From: Marinobacter antarcticus
GTDB taxonomy: Bacteria; Pseudomonadota; Gammaproteobacteria; Pseudomonadales; Oleiphilaceae
DNA length: 61,549 nucleotides
Reading direction: 5' to 3'
Assembly (NCBI RefSeq): GCF_011049865.1
Contig: NZ_DRGY01000144.1
Location: 1-61,549 of the forward strand
Part shown: positions 38,266-47,404 of the stretch, piece after piece
Layout: each line of letters opens with the position of its first letter
Numbering within the stretch: position 1 is the first letter of the stretch
Notes under the pieces: generated by a model
Seen by the model: the letters and a program-made list of their open reading frames with translations, nothing else
Told to the model about the DNA's origin: nothing
The model's database searches: none
Made by a program: the position numbers and the translations under genes

Positions 38266-39081
38266 ATGAATAATATTCAGAGTGATTGTGGTGAGCCCGT
38301 GAACAACTACCTCCAGAAAATCCTCCGTGGCCAGCCCATCAATTATGAGGCTTTTTTAAAGAAGCTCCCGGAGCCGTTTCGGCGTCGCCATCGGGAAATG
38401 TTTGCCCCGGAAAAAGTGCAGGCTAATCGCTGGGTGGTCACCATTTTGGATGAAGCTGCTTTCTCTGCTTTGCAGAAGGTCGTGGCAGTCCCTGTCAGCC
38501 GTGTCGATGCGGCCAAAAAGGGCAACTCCCACCGCCATGGTACCGACGTGAGTTTTTTGCTGGCTTACCATCAAGGCCTGCCGTCCAGTCGCCCGGATGT
38601 CGTGGTCATTGGTGGCGATTCCGTGGATATCGGCTTTGAGCGCGCACCCTGTGTGCTGGTGGTGGAGAATGAACGCAATTTCTATTGTTATCGCGAAATG
38701 CTGACCTTTGCCAGTGAGCTGTTGGGCAGGCAACTGGATCTGGGAACATGCGATGTGGTTTTGGGCGGAGGCAATCGAATTACCCGGGCCGTCGTTCTTG
38801 AATGGCTGGGTGGTTACGACGACGTATTCTGTGCGTTTGATTGCGATGCGGGTGGACTCCAGATGTTCTCGACCGTCTCCGCTGCGCTTGGGACGACGGC
38901 TGAGTTTGTTCAGCCGACCAACTGGCAGCCCTGGCTGACTTGTTTCAATAAAATTCCGGACTCTACCGAAAGGTTTACAAAAGCCCTGTCGCTGGCCGAA
39001 GATCTGGGGTTCATGTCACTGGCACAGGCTTTCCGTGCGACCGGTAAATTTATGGAACAGGAAGTAATTCTGGATGAGTGA
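38266..39081 (+). CDS. Toprim nuclease subunit of an MksBEFG/Wadjet system (MksG/JetD-like), compact form
   Basis: The 271 residues end in a Toprim-type core: E134 in CVLVVENERNFYCYR, the glycine turn VVLGGGNRI near 165-171 and D192-x-D194 in CAFDCDAGGLQ. These are the metal-binding positions of the JetD/MksG nuclease that cuts plasmid DNA after the condensin extrudes it. Usual JetD proteins have close to 400 residues with a longer N-terminal arm domain; here only ~115 residues precede the core. The stop overlaps the SMC gene by eight bases. The start could also be a GTG at 38299 with a GGTGAG site. No other Toprim family fits this neighbourhood better. Confidence 0.75.
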   Translation: MNNIQSDCGEPVNNYLQKILRGQPINYEAFLKKLPEPFRRRHREMFAPEKVQANRWVVTILDEAAFSALQKVVAVPVSRVDAAKKGNSHRHGTDVSFLLAYHQGLPSSRPDVVVIGGDSVDIGFERAPCVLVVENERNFYCYREMLTFASELLGRQLDLGTCDVVLGGGNRITRAVVLEWLGGYDDVFCAFDCDAGGLQMFSTVSAALGTTAEFVQPTNWQPWLTCFNKIPDSTERFTKALSLAEDLGFMSLAQAFRATGKFMEQEVILDE

Positions 39082-42016
39082 TGCACAGGGTAGCCCAAGC
39101 ACCTTTAATTTTGGCATTCGCCGGTTGATTCTGGTTGATTCAGCTGGCTTTTGTTACGTGGAAATTCCAGTAGGCAACCATAGCCTGATTTTGGGGCCGG
39201 GTAATCTGGGGAAATCCAGTCTGCTTAACTCTCTGCGCCTGTTTCTGTTGCCGGAGAACAACTTTAAAAATAGCCGCAAGAAATTCGCTTTCCGCAATGC
39301 CAGTGCCGGCAGCTTTTATACCAATGAAGAAAGCTATCAGCATTACTTTCCCGATCGTTTCAGTTTCCTGATTATGGAGGCTGAAAACCCAGCCGGTGTG
39401 CACTGTCAGATTCTGTACCGCGACAACGCCAGCCAGCTCAGTTATGGCCGCGCTTTTGTGCCGGTTAGTTACGATCAGCTTCGGCCTTTTTTCTGGGATG
39501 TCGACGATGAAGATGGCATCGGGCGGGCGGTGCCTGAGCTGTCATTCAGCAGGCTGGCGGATGCTTTGAAAAAGCTTTCCAAAGCGACCCGCTTTGTGAA
39601 TGACCCGGCAAAGCTCAAAACCATGCTGTATAGCAGCGAGCTTATGAACGCCGATGTTGTGCGTTACTCAGTGCTGCCGCTGGGGGAATCTGACGAGCGC
39701 AGAGTGCAGTCCCTGCGCACCTTGATTCTTCTGCTGTTTGAGATGAAGGCCGACGATCAGGCCATGGCCAATGCGGTGGCCAGCATCATCGAGGCTGATA
39801 AAAAATTTGCCGACGACGCCTTTGATTTCAACATCGATGATTTTCTCAATCGCCACGAGCAACTAAAACAGCAGCAGGTTCAACTGAACCGGGTTGAAAA
39901 GGAACGGCCCCGGTTCGAGAAACTCAACGGCGAATACCTGGCGTATCAGAATCTGTTGCGAAGCCAGCACGATTTCGCCGCGTTCCGGGACGGCATGTTC
40001 AGCGCCCTGAAGGACATTGGCAGCCAACGCAAACACGCCGCTGAAGCCTATTCCGAGCAGAATGATGCGCTGCGATATCTGCAACAAACCCTTAAACAGC
40101 TCAATCAGGACGCAGACAGCCTGAAAGGAGAGATCCGTTCGGCGGAACGGCGCATCAAACAAGCCGAGCAGAATCAGAAAGACGGCGAGTTATTGGCCTC
40201 TCAGTACGGTGATTTTACGCTTCAGGAAATTGAAGACATCCAGAAGGAGGAGTTCGATCGCAAGAAAAATCACCTGGCCGCGCTAAAAAGTGCCGCACAG
40301 GCCGAAATCCGTTTGGAGCAGATCCAGAACGCCAGGCGCAAGCTGGAACAAAAACTCGACAGGCTCAATGAGCGCGAGAGCAATCAGCAATGGCAGCTCC
40401 AGAACCAACTGGATGAAGCCACAGCCGCTCCGCTGAGAGCGGTGGACCCGCGCATGATGATGGCCAGCCCCGGCCAGGCGTTGGATGCCGGCAGCAAGGA
40501 TACCATCGAAGCGTTCGCCCGTTTGTTCGCGCCCAATGACCGGGGTTTTGACTGGTTTGATGCTGAATACCCGGCTCAGCCGGCCCGACCGGAGGATTTT
40601 GCCCGGCAGCGACAGGGCATAGAGGGCGAAATCAATGGTTTGGATAAGGAGCGGCGAGAGCTGGCCGACACCAACGATCGAGAGCAAGACAGACCTCGGC
40701 TGATTGAGCGCACGGAAAAGGAAATTCGCGCCATTGAGAAAGATCTGGAAACGCTGGTTCGTTATCCGCTGGCGGCAACCACATTGCGAGATGCCACTGA
40801 GGAAAAACAGGCGGCTGAGGAGCAACTGGCAAAACTGGAAGAACAAGCCGGCCTGGAGCAATCGAAGCAGGGCACGGTTCAGCAGAAAGCCGCAAGGCTC
40901 AAGGCCGACAAGGAGCGTATCGAAGAGCGCGAACGGGAACTGGTGGGCCTTAGCCGAAGTGTTGGCACGGTGGAACACCGCTTTCCACATCTGAAGGCCG
41001 TTCAAGTGGAGCAGCCGCTGGCGATTGAAGCGGTGTCTGTGGCCGTTTTCGACGACCTGCAGACCCAGCTGGATAGTCTGGAAACCGGTCGCCGTAACAT
41101 CCTCGACAACCTGCGCCAGTTTGTTTATCAGGGCATTCATGAAGACAGCGACGGTGAACTGCAAAAAGACAGCCCGGCGATGTCTGTTATCCGCGAAACC
41201 TTTAAAAACCTGTCGGATCTGTTTGCGGGTATGACAGAGCGCTGGCAGGTGCTCCAAGAGCAGGTTGCGGTTCATAACGAAACCGTCGCCAGTTACCGTC
41301 AGGCATTGAAATCCAACCACGAGCATATTGCCCGTTTTGAAGATCAGCTAAATCGCGAGTTGAAGGGCGTCCGGATCAATGATCTGGTGGAAATCCGGGT
41401 GCAGATCCATACCGACCCGAAATTCCGCAATTTGGTGGAAGAGGCCAACAACATCAATCCCTATGGCAACGAGCTGCAATCCGATGCTTTTTATGACCGT
41501 TTACGGGTATTTGTGGCCGATTTCTTTGGTGAGCAGGGCGGCAGCACGCGCCTGACGATGGACGCGGTCATTACTGGCATTTCTTACAGCACCCGTAAGG
41601 AACACGCCGCCACTTTGGACAAGAAAGGTCAGTCCACTTCGACCACGGCCCTGATTAATCTGGAACTGGTGTACCGTCTGCTCAAGCGCGTGTTGTACCC
41701 CGGCGTAACGCTGTCGTTCCCCATGGTGCTGGACGAGATGGCCAGTGTGGACATCAGCCAGATGCCGTCACTGCTGGAGCGCCTTGGCAAGCAGGGCTTC
41801 AACCTGTTTTCCGCTGCTACCCACAGCGCCAGTTCCGAATTGATTTACCTGATCGGCCGCCATCTGGAGGTTGGGCAGATGCGCACGGCCCGCCCTTACA
41901 GCTCGCAGCGAACCCTTGTTTTCTGGGGCGGAGCGGAAGGCTTCACCAACGGCGAGCCTTTGAGCTACTGGGCAGATCAAACTCAGAACAGCCTGCTGGA
42001 ACCAGCGGATGAGTAA
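39074..42016 (+). CDS. SMC-like ATPase of an MksBEFG/Wadjet condensin (MksB/JetC-like)
   Basis: The 980-residue protein has a split ABC head. The Walker A is GPGNLGKSS at 41-49, with ILVDSAGFCYVEIPVGNHSL before it. Long heptad-rich coiled coils run from about 270 to 760, with arms shorter than in MukB. The signature region GQSTSTTALINLELVYRLL leads to Walker B FPMVLDEMASVD (P883 to E888) and an H-loop in FSAATHSASSE. This is the MukB-like motor that loops DNA in plasmid defence. Length fits the MksB class better than the ~1500-residue MukB. Overlaps of eight bases at both ends place it in one translational unit. Confidence 0.85.
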   Translation: MSDAQGSPSTFNFGIRRLILVDSAGFCYVEIPVGNHSLILGPGNLGKSSLLNSLRLFLLPENNFKNSRKKFAFRNASAGSFYTNEESYQHYFPDRFSFLIMEAENPAGVHCQILYRDNASQLSYGRAFVPVSYDQLRPFFWDVDDEDGIGRAVPELSFSRLADALKKLSKATRFVNDPAKLKTMLYSSELMNADVVRYSVLPLGESDERRVQSLRTLILLLFEMKADDQAMANAVASIIEADKKFADDAFDFNIDDFLNRHEQLKQQQVQLNRVEKERPRFEKLNGEYLAYQNLLRSQHDFAAFRDGMFSALKDIGSQRKHAAEAYSEQNDALRYLQQTLKQLNQDADSLKGEIRSAERRIKQAEQNQKDGELLASQYGDFTLQEIEDIQKEEFDRKKNHLAALKSAAQAEIRLEQIQNARRKLEQKLDRLNERESNQQWQLQNQLDEATAAPLRAVDPRMMMASPGQALDAGSKDTIEAFARLFAPNDRGFDWFDAEYPAQPARPEDFARQRQGIEGEINGLDKERRELADTNDREQDRPRLIERTEKEIRAIEKDLETLVRYPLAATTLRDATEEKQAAEEQLAKLEEQAGLEQSKQGTVQQKAARLKADKERIEERERELVGLSRSVGTVEHRFPHLKAVQVEQPLAIEAVSVAVFDDLQTQLDSLETGRRNILDNLRQFVYQGIHEDSDGELQKDSPAMSVIRETFKNLSDLFAGMTERWQVLQEQVAVHNETVASYRQALKSNHEHIARFEDQLNRELKGVRINDLVEIRVQIHTDPKFRNLVEEANNINPYGNELQSDAFYDRLRVFVADFFGEQGGSTRLTMDAVITGISYSTRKEHAATLDKKGQSTSTTALINLELVYRLLKRVLYPGVTLSFPMVLDEMASVDISQMPSLLERLGKQGFNLFSAATHSASSELIYLIGRHLEVGQMRTARPYSSQRTLVFWGGAEGFTNGEPLSYWADQTQNSLLEPADE

Positions 42017-43436
42017 ACGCTTCAGCACGTTAGATACGACACGCCTGCTTTTCGATCACCCGAAAATCCTGTTTCGGTTGATTGAGCGAATGGATCGCAA
42101 CGAAACCCGTTACATTCGGGAGAGCGATCTGGTGGCTGAAGTGATGGAGTACACCCGTAACCTTGGCAAGCCTGACCGGGAAAGAGTTCGGCTTGCCGTG
42201 AACACCGATAACCTGTTCCGAACGGGCCTGGTCATTGACATCATGAAGGACGAGGGCGAGCGCCGATTGGTGTTTCAGGACTCGTTAATCAACCTGATGC
42301 GGGCCTGTAATGCGTCCCTTTACCAGGAACTGACGGATGCCCGCCTGCGGGGTCATCTGGTGACCTTGCGGGATGTTCGCAACCGCCTGGAAACCAGCAG
42401 TTTCAGTGAAGCCGATTCGGACTACACGGAACTGCGGGATGATCTGAATGAACGGGTCAGCCAGCTGATTGGCCTGCTGCGCCAGAACGTGTTGCGCATG
42501 CAAACCATCAGCGCCCAACTGGCCGAGATGTCCGGTGACGCCAGCCGGGTGCCGGACAAATACCTGGCATTCCGCCAAAACCTGTTTGAGCAGATCGTCA
42601 CTCTGTACGACCGCCACATCAAACCCACCATGATGTTTCTGAATCCTGATACGCGCTTGCCCGACGGCAGCAACCTGTTCGAAACTCTGGAAAGCATGGT
42701 GAGCCTGCTGGAAAAAAACGACGAGCAAAGCCTGGCGGATCAGCTTTTTCGTTCGTCCATCAGCCTGAATGCCCTGCATAAACCGATTCAGGCCGTCGCT
42801 CAGGAGGTTGAACACTTTCTGCGCAAAACCCGCCGGGGCATGGCCCAGTACAACGCCATGGAGCATTTTTACGGAAAATTGCGTTCGCTCAAGGACGATA
42901 CCGAAACCCTGAGCCTGCGTCGGAAATGGTTGGAGGGTGGCGACTTCGCCCGACGTGTTGGTTTCCTGGTTGGCCTGCGAGCCCAACAGCGACCTAAACA
43001 CTATGCGTTTGGTGAATCAGCCAGTTATTACCAGCTCTTGTTCAGCGAGTTGAATTTGCGTCTTGCGGACCTCATACGCACGGCTGAAGTACCGGTGCTG
43101 GAGGAAGTGGAGGGTAGTGGACGACACCCCCGTGTTGATGTTCAGCGCATCAACCAGCTCTATCAGTGGCTGGAAACCCTGGAGCTGCGACCAACCCAGG
43201 ATCTGGTTCAGGAGCTGCATGGCCGATTGGAGAATTTCATCCCCGGTTACCGTTTCCCGGACCTGTTAGCCGCCCTGAACCGATTGGTCAACTCGCCCCC
43301 GAAAGGGATGCAGGTGATAACCACCAATCGTTTTCGCACCCTCAAACAGACTCCGGAAACAGAGCAATTCGTCTATCGCAAGCGACGCCTGCTAGACGAC
43401 ATTTCGAAAACTGAAACAGAGGCAGACAATGTCTGA
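42009..43436 (+). CDS. Kleisin subunit of the MksBEFG/Wadjet system (MksF/JetA-like)
   Basis: This 475-residue, mostly helical protein opens with a winged-helix-like N-terminus (FDHPKILFRLIERMDRNETR) followed by long helices, as in MukF/MksF kleisins that bridge the two SMC heads. A middle helical region around residues 130-300 is rich in heptads, and a C-terminal small domain carries the basic KQTPETEQFVYRKRRLL. No enzyme motif is expected or seen. It overlaps the SMC gene by eight bases and the MukE-like gene by eight. Confidence 0.8.
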   Translation: MSKRFSTLDTTRLLFDHPKILFRLIERMDRNETRYIRESDLVAEVMEYTRNLGKPDRERVRLAVNTDNLFRTGLVIDIMKDEGERRLVFQDSLINLMRACNASLYQELTDARLRGHLVTLRDVRNRLETSSFSEADSDYTELRDDLNERVSQLIGLLRQNVLRMQTISAQLAEMSGDASRVPDKYLAFRQNLFEQIVTLYDRHIKPTMMFLNPDTRLPDGSNLFETLESMVSLLEKNDEQSLADQLFRSSISLNALHKPIQAVAQEVEHFLRKTRRGMAQYNAMEHFYGKLRSLKDDTETLSLRRKWLEGGDFARRVGFLVGLRAQQRPKHYAFGESASYYQLLFSELNLRLADLIRTAEVPVLEEVEGSGRHPRVDVQRINQLYQWLETLELRPTQDLVQELHGRLENFIPGYRFPDLLAALNRLVNSPPKGMQVITTNRFRTLKQTPETEQFVYRKRRLLDDISKTETEADNV

Positions 43437-44037
43437 TTTCACTAACACGCCGGACGCGAGAGACGCTTCAAACAGCTTTGAGCAGATCCTTCCGGCCCAC
43501 AGTGCCGCCATTTATCGGGAGTTTCAGACCGGGCGGATCATTGTAAGGGATATCTGGGACAGCAATCGGTCGGAGCTGCGTGCTAACCCGCTCTATAATG
43601 TTTTGTATAACCACCTCTCCCATTTCAGGATTCTGTATGAACACCTGGGCAGTGAGCTGGTATTCAATGAGATCGGTGCATTCTTCTTTCTAAAAGAAAG
43701 CAGTGACGACGAGAGCGAGGAGCACGACGAGAATGCCTTCCGCGTGCAGGTGGTACTGCTCCTTATCGGACGTTATTTCGCTCGCAGTGGTCGGGACCTG
43801 GACTACCTGGGCCGCCCCGATGCCGGCTTGAATGAACAAGACTTCAGTGCCATGGCTGGCGATGACGAGTATCAGGATATTCTCCGGGCGGCACGCTTCG
43901 AAAAAGGCCTGTCCGAAGCATTGGATTACCTGGATAAACGCAATTTGCTGTTTCGTTCGGGCGCAGGTCGGTGCTTTTTGAGTTCCGGCGGTCTCTATTT
44001 TCTGCAGGAGTTGGTTCGCGAGTACGAGCAGGGTTAG
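43429..44037 (+). CDS. MukE-like subunit of the MksBEFG/Wadjet system (MksE/JetB-like)
   Basis: The 202 residues form a tandem winged-helix pattern: LYNVLYNHLSHFRILYEHLG, then FRVQVVLLLIGRYFARSGRDLDYL and ALDYLDKRNLLF. This is typical of MksE/JetB proteins, which bind the kleisin and regulate DNA entry. An acidic loop (ESSDDESEEHDE) sits between. It closes the four-gene overlapping operon. The family call depends mainly on its place and size. Confidence 0.75.
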   Translation: MSDFTNTPDARDASNSFEQILPAHSAAIYREFQTGRIIVRDIWDSNRSELRANPLYNVLYNHLSHFRILYEHLGSELVFNEIGAFFFLKESSDDESEEHDENAFRVQVVLLLIGRYFARSGRDLDYLGRPDAGLNEQDFSAMAGDDEYQDILRAARFEKGLSEALDYLDKRNLLFRSGAGRCFLSSGGLYFLQELVREYEQG

Positions 44038-44322
44038 GCATCAGTTCCTGGACTGTGTGGGCTATAAATCTTTTAATCATCTCAAATTCTGCGATTTGTG
44101 CTCCGCAGATAGATGAAGTTCTCAATCGAGAACATGTTGAAGGCTATAAAAAAGTAACGTGGAGCAGCCCATTGTCGAATTTGCCGCATGGCGGGATGTT
44201 TGACTCCACCTTCAGTGGTAAGAGTCTTTGCTAGTGGTTTTAGACCAGAGTTTCACGCCAGCGCCATGTTTTGAACGGCGGCTTCGCCGTTGACGGGCTA
44301 AGGCGCCGGACAGGCAGATTAA
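44038..44322. other. Non-coding gap after the condensin operon
   Basis: No supported gene lies here. AACGGCG (44274-44280) and CGCCGTT (44285-44291) form a perfect hairpin with a four-base loop 30 bases after the HdeA-like stop, so it may end that minus-strand transcript. The rest shows no repeat or coding pattern that I trust. Confidence 0.4.
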
Positions 44323-44610
44323 TCAGTCTGGCTTGGATGTGATCCGTTCTTTAAGGGTTTTAGGAACGGTTTCCTTCGGTGTCGCTTCGCAGGCATCGAT
44401 GATCTCGCCCATTGGTTGATCGAACTGATCCATGCCAATGGTTGTTTCAGTGGTCCCGTTCTTCCCGTACTCGTAACCATGAATCCAGTAGACGATTTGG
44501 TTCTGATTTTGCGTATCGAGCGCAAGAAATTCTTCGCAGGTGACGTTTTCGATTTTTTTATCGGCCTTATCGGCGGCAACAGCGTTGCTAACAAAACCGA
44601 GAGAGCCCAA
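44323..44610 (-). pseudogene. HdeA-like periplasmic protein gene, apparently 5'-truncated
   Basis: The frame encodes the end of a signal peptide (LGSLGFVSNAVAADK) and a mature region with the HdeA pattern: VTCEEFLALDTQNQ, then IVYWIHGYEYG and IIDACEATPKE. The two Cys would form the family disulphide. HdeA proteins are acid-activated periplasmic chaperones. Upstream the frame reads PLFAVA and then a TAG at 44629-44631, with no ATG and no positively charged start. Only a TTG could start it, giving an abnormal signal peptide. The 5' end seems lost at a junction near 44628. Mature sequence looks intact, so weak expression from TTG is still possible. Confidence 0.6.
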
Positions 44611-44869
44611 CGCAACAGCGAATAGGGGCTATTCGGTGGCCCACATTCGGATGCAGTTGCCTCGCCGCTTTGCGGGTGTCGTGACCTATTTCCGCAAAAG
44701 CGTCGCGCATTGTCCGCACGGCTTCTGTGTTAGCCAGCGCACAGACTGGATTAATCGATACGATGAACATGGATGGTAGACTTGTTACTGGTCCGACGGA
44801 GCCCACCGCTGTTGATCAAAGTCTCGAAATTCCCCAGTTGGGCCAATTTCCGGTTTCGGGAGGCATGCT
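44611..44869. other. Gap between the HdeA remnant and the flavin reductase gene
   Basis: No gene with a plausible start is present. A minus-strand stretch (44640-44800) reads NTEAVRTMRDAFAEIGHDTR, which looks protein-like, but I cannot assign it; it may be a remnant. A 13-base word at 44628-44640 recurs at 50959. Confidence 0.35.
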
Positions 44870-45583
44870 GTGATTACGAATGTAAAGCTCATCAGGAAGG
44901 AATCGATTGCCGAGAGCACCATGGCCTTTTATTTTGCCAAGCCAGCAGGGTTCGATTTTCGTGCCGGCCAATCCGTCGACTACACCTTATTGGATCCCCC
45001 GGAAACCGACGAGGAGGGTAACAAACGTACTTTCACGCTGATGCACGCGCCTTACGAGCCCGAACTGGTCGCGGCTATGCGGATGCGCGACACGGCGTTC
45101 AAGCGAACATGGAAGGATTTGCCGATCGGTACTGAAATCAAACTGGACGGGCCGTATGGCGACTTCACGCTGCACAATACGACATCCACTCCGGCGGTTT
45201 TTATCATCGGTGGTATCGGCGTGACGCCGGTGCGCAGCATGATTGCCCAAGCTACTCACGACAAAACAGCTCATCAGATCACGCTTTTGCATGCCAGCCG
45301 CACACCGGCTGAGCTGCCGCTCAAGGCCGACTTCGAGCGTTTGGCCAAAGACAATCCGAACTTCAGTTACATATCGGTTGCCTCCGACTCAGCACCAGAT
45401 GACTGGCCCGGCGAGCGGGGTCGGATCGATGCGGAAATGGTGAAGAAATACGTGCCGGATCTGAACCGACCCATTTACTATTTGTCCGGCCCACCGGGCA
45501 TGGTCAAAGCAATGCGTCAGCTGTTGGTCGATCTGCAAGTCAACGAGGACAGTATCCGTACCGAGGAGTTTTCCGGTTACTGA
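44870..45583 (+). CDS. Flavin-dependent ferredoxin-NAD(P)H reductase-like oxidoreductase
   Basis: This 237-residue cytoplasmic protein has the two-domain FNR fold. The FAD domain includes FRAGQSVDYTLLDPP and RTFTLMHAP in the place of the usual RxYS motif. The nucleotide domain has FIIGGIGVTPVRSMI at about 111-125, HASRTPAELPL and YYLSGPPGMVKAMRQLL, ending in EEFSGY. There is no iron-sulphur ferredoxin domain, so an external electron acceptor is needed. It is not in an obvious operon; the TRAP genes after it run the other way. Partner unknown. Confidence 0.85.
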   Translation: MITNVKLIRKESIAESTMAFYFAKPAGFDFRAGQSVDYTLLDPPETDEEGNKRTFTLMHAPYEPELVAAMRMRDTAFKRTWKDLPIGTEIKLDGPYGDFTLHNTTSTPAVFIIGGIGVTPVRSMIAQATHDKTAHQITLLHASRTPAELPLKADFERLAKDNPNFSYISVASDSAPDDWPGERGRIDAEMVKKYVPDLNRPIYYLSGPPGMVKAMRQLLVDLQVNEDSIRTEEFSGY

Positions 45584-45626
45584 TCCGGCAAAAGCGCTGT
45601 TCTGAAGGTGCCCTGGGCGCCGGTAT

Positions 45627-46889
45627 TCAAGCCCCTGACCAGCCCGCAAGAATGGGAATATACACGATCAGTAGCAGCACAAGTATCAACCCCAGCAAGT
45701 AGGGAACGATCGCCCGTGTGATGCGTTCCAATGGCAGTTGCGTAATTGACGAGGCGACATAAAGATTGATCGCCACCGGTGGTGTGATCATGCCGATCGC
45801 CAGCCCCACTACGATGATCAGGCCAAAATGAATCGGATCGATGCCCAGTTGCAGCACGAGTGGCAGCAAGACAGGCGTCAGAATGATCAGGGCGCTGGCG
45901 GTTTCGATGAATACGCCGGTTAGCAGGATGACCCCTACCACCAGCAGCATGATCACGTAGGGATCGGTAGATATTGAAAGCACCGCCTGAGCAATGGCGG
46001 CAGGTACCTGCCAGCTGGCGAGCGTCCAGCTCAGCACCGCAGAGGTGGCGATCACCAGCATGATCACCGAGGTGGTAATCGCCGAGCGAATCAGGATGCG
46101 ATACACATCGCCCAGCTTGAGATCGCGGTAAATGAACAGCGAAACAATTAAGGCGTAGTTCACCGCCACCACAGCGGCCTCACTGGGCGTAAAGATACCC
46201 GAAAATATGCCTCCCAGAATGATCACCGGTGTCATCAAGCCCCAACTGGCGCCTTTCAGCGTGCGCCAGATAGTGCTGAGGGAGAGCGGTGTACCTTTTG
46301 GGTACTGGCGCTTGTAGGCCTGGGTAATGGCAATCGCCATCAACCCCAACCCCATGGCCAGTCCCGGCAAAAAGCCGTTCAGGAACAGCTTGGATACGGA
46401 TTGCTGGGCAATCACCGCATAAATGATCATGGGCACGGAAGGCGGAATCACCACCCCGATGGTTCCGCTTGCGGCAATCAGGCTGGCGGCTGACGCGGGG
46501 TCATAGCCCTTCTTACGCAATTCCGGCACAAGGCTTGCGCCTACCGCCGCGGTAGTGGCGGCCCCGGAGCCAGAAATTGCCGCGAAGAACATCCCCGCCA
46601 TCACCGACACTACCGACAAGCCTCCGCGTAGAAAGCCGAACAGAGAATCGGCGAAGTTGACGAGCCTCTCGCTCACCTTGCCTTGCGCCATAAGGTCGCC
46701 GGCCAGGATGAACATGGGAATGGCCACCAGGGCAAACGAATTGATGCCCTGGAACATTTGCTGGGTGACCACCATCAAAGGCACGCCTGCCTGGCTCAGT
46801 GCAACCATGCTGCTGGCACCGATAGCCAAAGCTATAGGCACGCCTAGCAGCATGAACCCAAAAAACAGCCCGAACAGTAGTAACGTCAT
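45627..46889 (-). CDS. TRAP transporter large permease (DctM-like)
   Basis: This 420-residue membrane protein has 12 or 13 hydrophobic helices and the DctM signatures GVPIALAIGASS, SAASLIAASGTIGVVIPPSVP and VGLAIGMITPPVAINLYV. It forms the sodium-driven transport channel. The ATG overlaps the stop of the small permease (ATGA). Confidence 0.94.
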   Translation of the reverse strand: MTLLLFGLFFGFMLLGVPIALAIGASSMVALSQAGVPLMVVTQQMFQGINSFALVAIPMFILAGDLMAQGKVSERLVNFADSLFGFLRGGLSVVSVMAGMFFAAISGSGAATTAAVGASLVPELRKKGYDPASAASLIAASGTIGVVIPPSVPMIIYAVIAQQSVSKLFLNGFLPGLAMGLGLMAIAITQAYKRQYPKGTPLSLSTIWRTLKGASWGLMTPVIILGGIFSGIFTPSEAAVVAVNYALIVSLFIYRDLKLGDVYRILIRSAITTSVIMLVIATSAVLSWTLASWQVPAAIAQAVLSISTDPYVIMLLVVGVILLTGVFIETASALIILTPVLLPLVLQLGIDPIHFGLIIVVGLAIGMITPPVAINLYVASSITQLPLERITRAIVPYLLGLILVLLLIVYIPILAGWSGA

Positions 46890-47404
46890 TGAGGAGGCTC
46901 CTCAACACGTTCGTCATCCAGCAGTAGCTCTAACAGATCAACCAAAGCGTACCAGCCCATCACGGCGGCACTAAGGGGAATCACGGCGTAAACGTAAGTC
47001 ATGGAGAGCCGCAATGAGGCCGATTTTTGAAAGCTCTGGACTTGCATATAGCGATAGCCGATCACCACCAATGCCACCATGAAGGCGATCACCGTCAGGA
47101 TAGTGACAGCGCGAGCGACATGCCGTAAACGCCCGGGCAGGGCGTCTACGGCAAAGGTTACGGCAATATGCCGGCCACGCTGAAAAGCCAGGGTGGCTGC
47201 CAAAAAAGTGATCCACACCAGCAGAAAGCGAGCGACTTCTTCGGTCCAGCCGACTGCGCTAAACAGCACCCGGGAAACGATCTGCAGGGTTATTACCCCG
47301 ATCAGTGCCACCATGCCAGCAAAAACCACGGGCTGGACGATCGCATCCAGCCCCCGCTCAATTTGCTTTAACGGTTTCACCAGCGGATGGGTAATGTTGG
47401 GCAC
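46886..47404 (-). CDS. TRAP transporter small permease (DctQ-like)
   Basis: The 172 residues form four membrane helices, with the DctQ pattern VLFSAVGWTEEVARFLLVWITFLAATLAF and GRHIAVTFAVDALPGRLR. It stabilises the large permease. The start is a GTG immediately after the stop of the binding-protein gene, so the three TRAP genes form one operon, with order P-Q-M. Confidence 0.9.
   Translation of the reverse strand: MPNITHPLVKPLKQIERGLDAIVQPVVFAGMVALIGVITLQIVSRVLFSAVGWTEEVARFLLVWITFLAATLAFQRGRHIAVTFAVDALPGRLRHVARAVTILTVIAFMVALVVIGYRYMQVQSFQKSASLRLSMTYVYAVIPLSAAVMGWYALVDLLELLLDDERVEEPPQ

Noticed and set aside
40283..41326. 347-codon open frame on the minus strand
   Set aside because: It is antisense to the coiled-coil part of the SMC gene, where repeated Glu, Lys and Gln codons avoid stops on the other strand.
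44588..44806. Minus-strand open frame of 72 codons after the HdeA remnant
   Set aside because: A protein-like stretch is present, but there is no ribosome site or known family and it overlaps the HdeA frame. It is mentioned only as a possible remnant.
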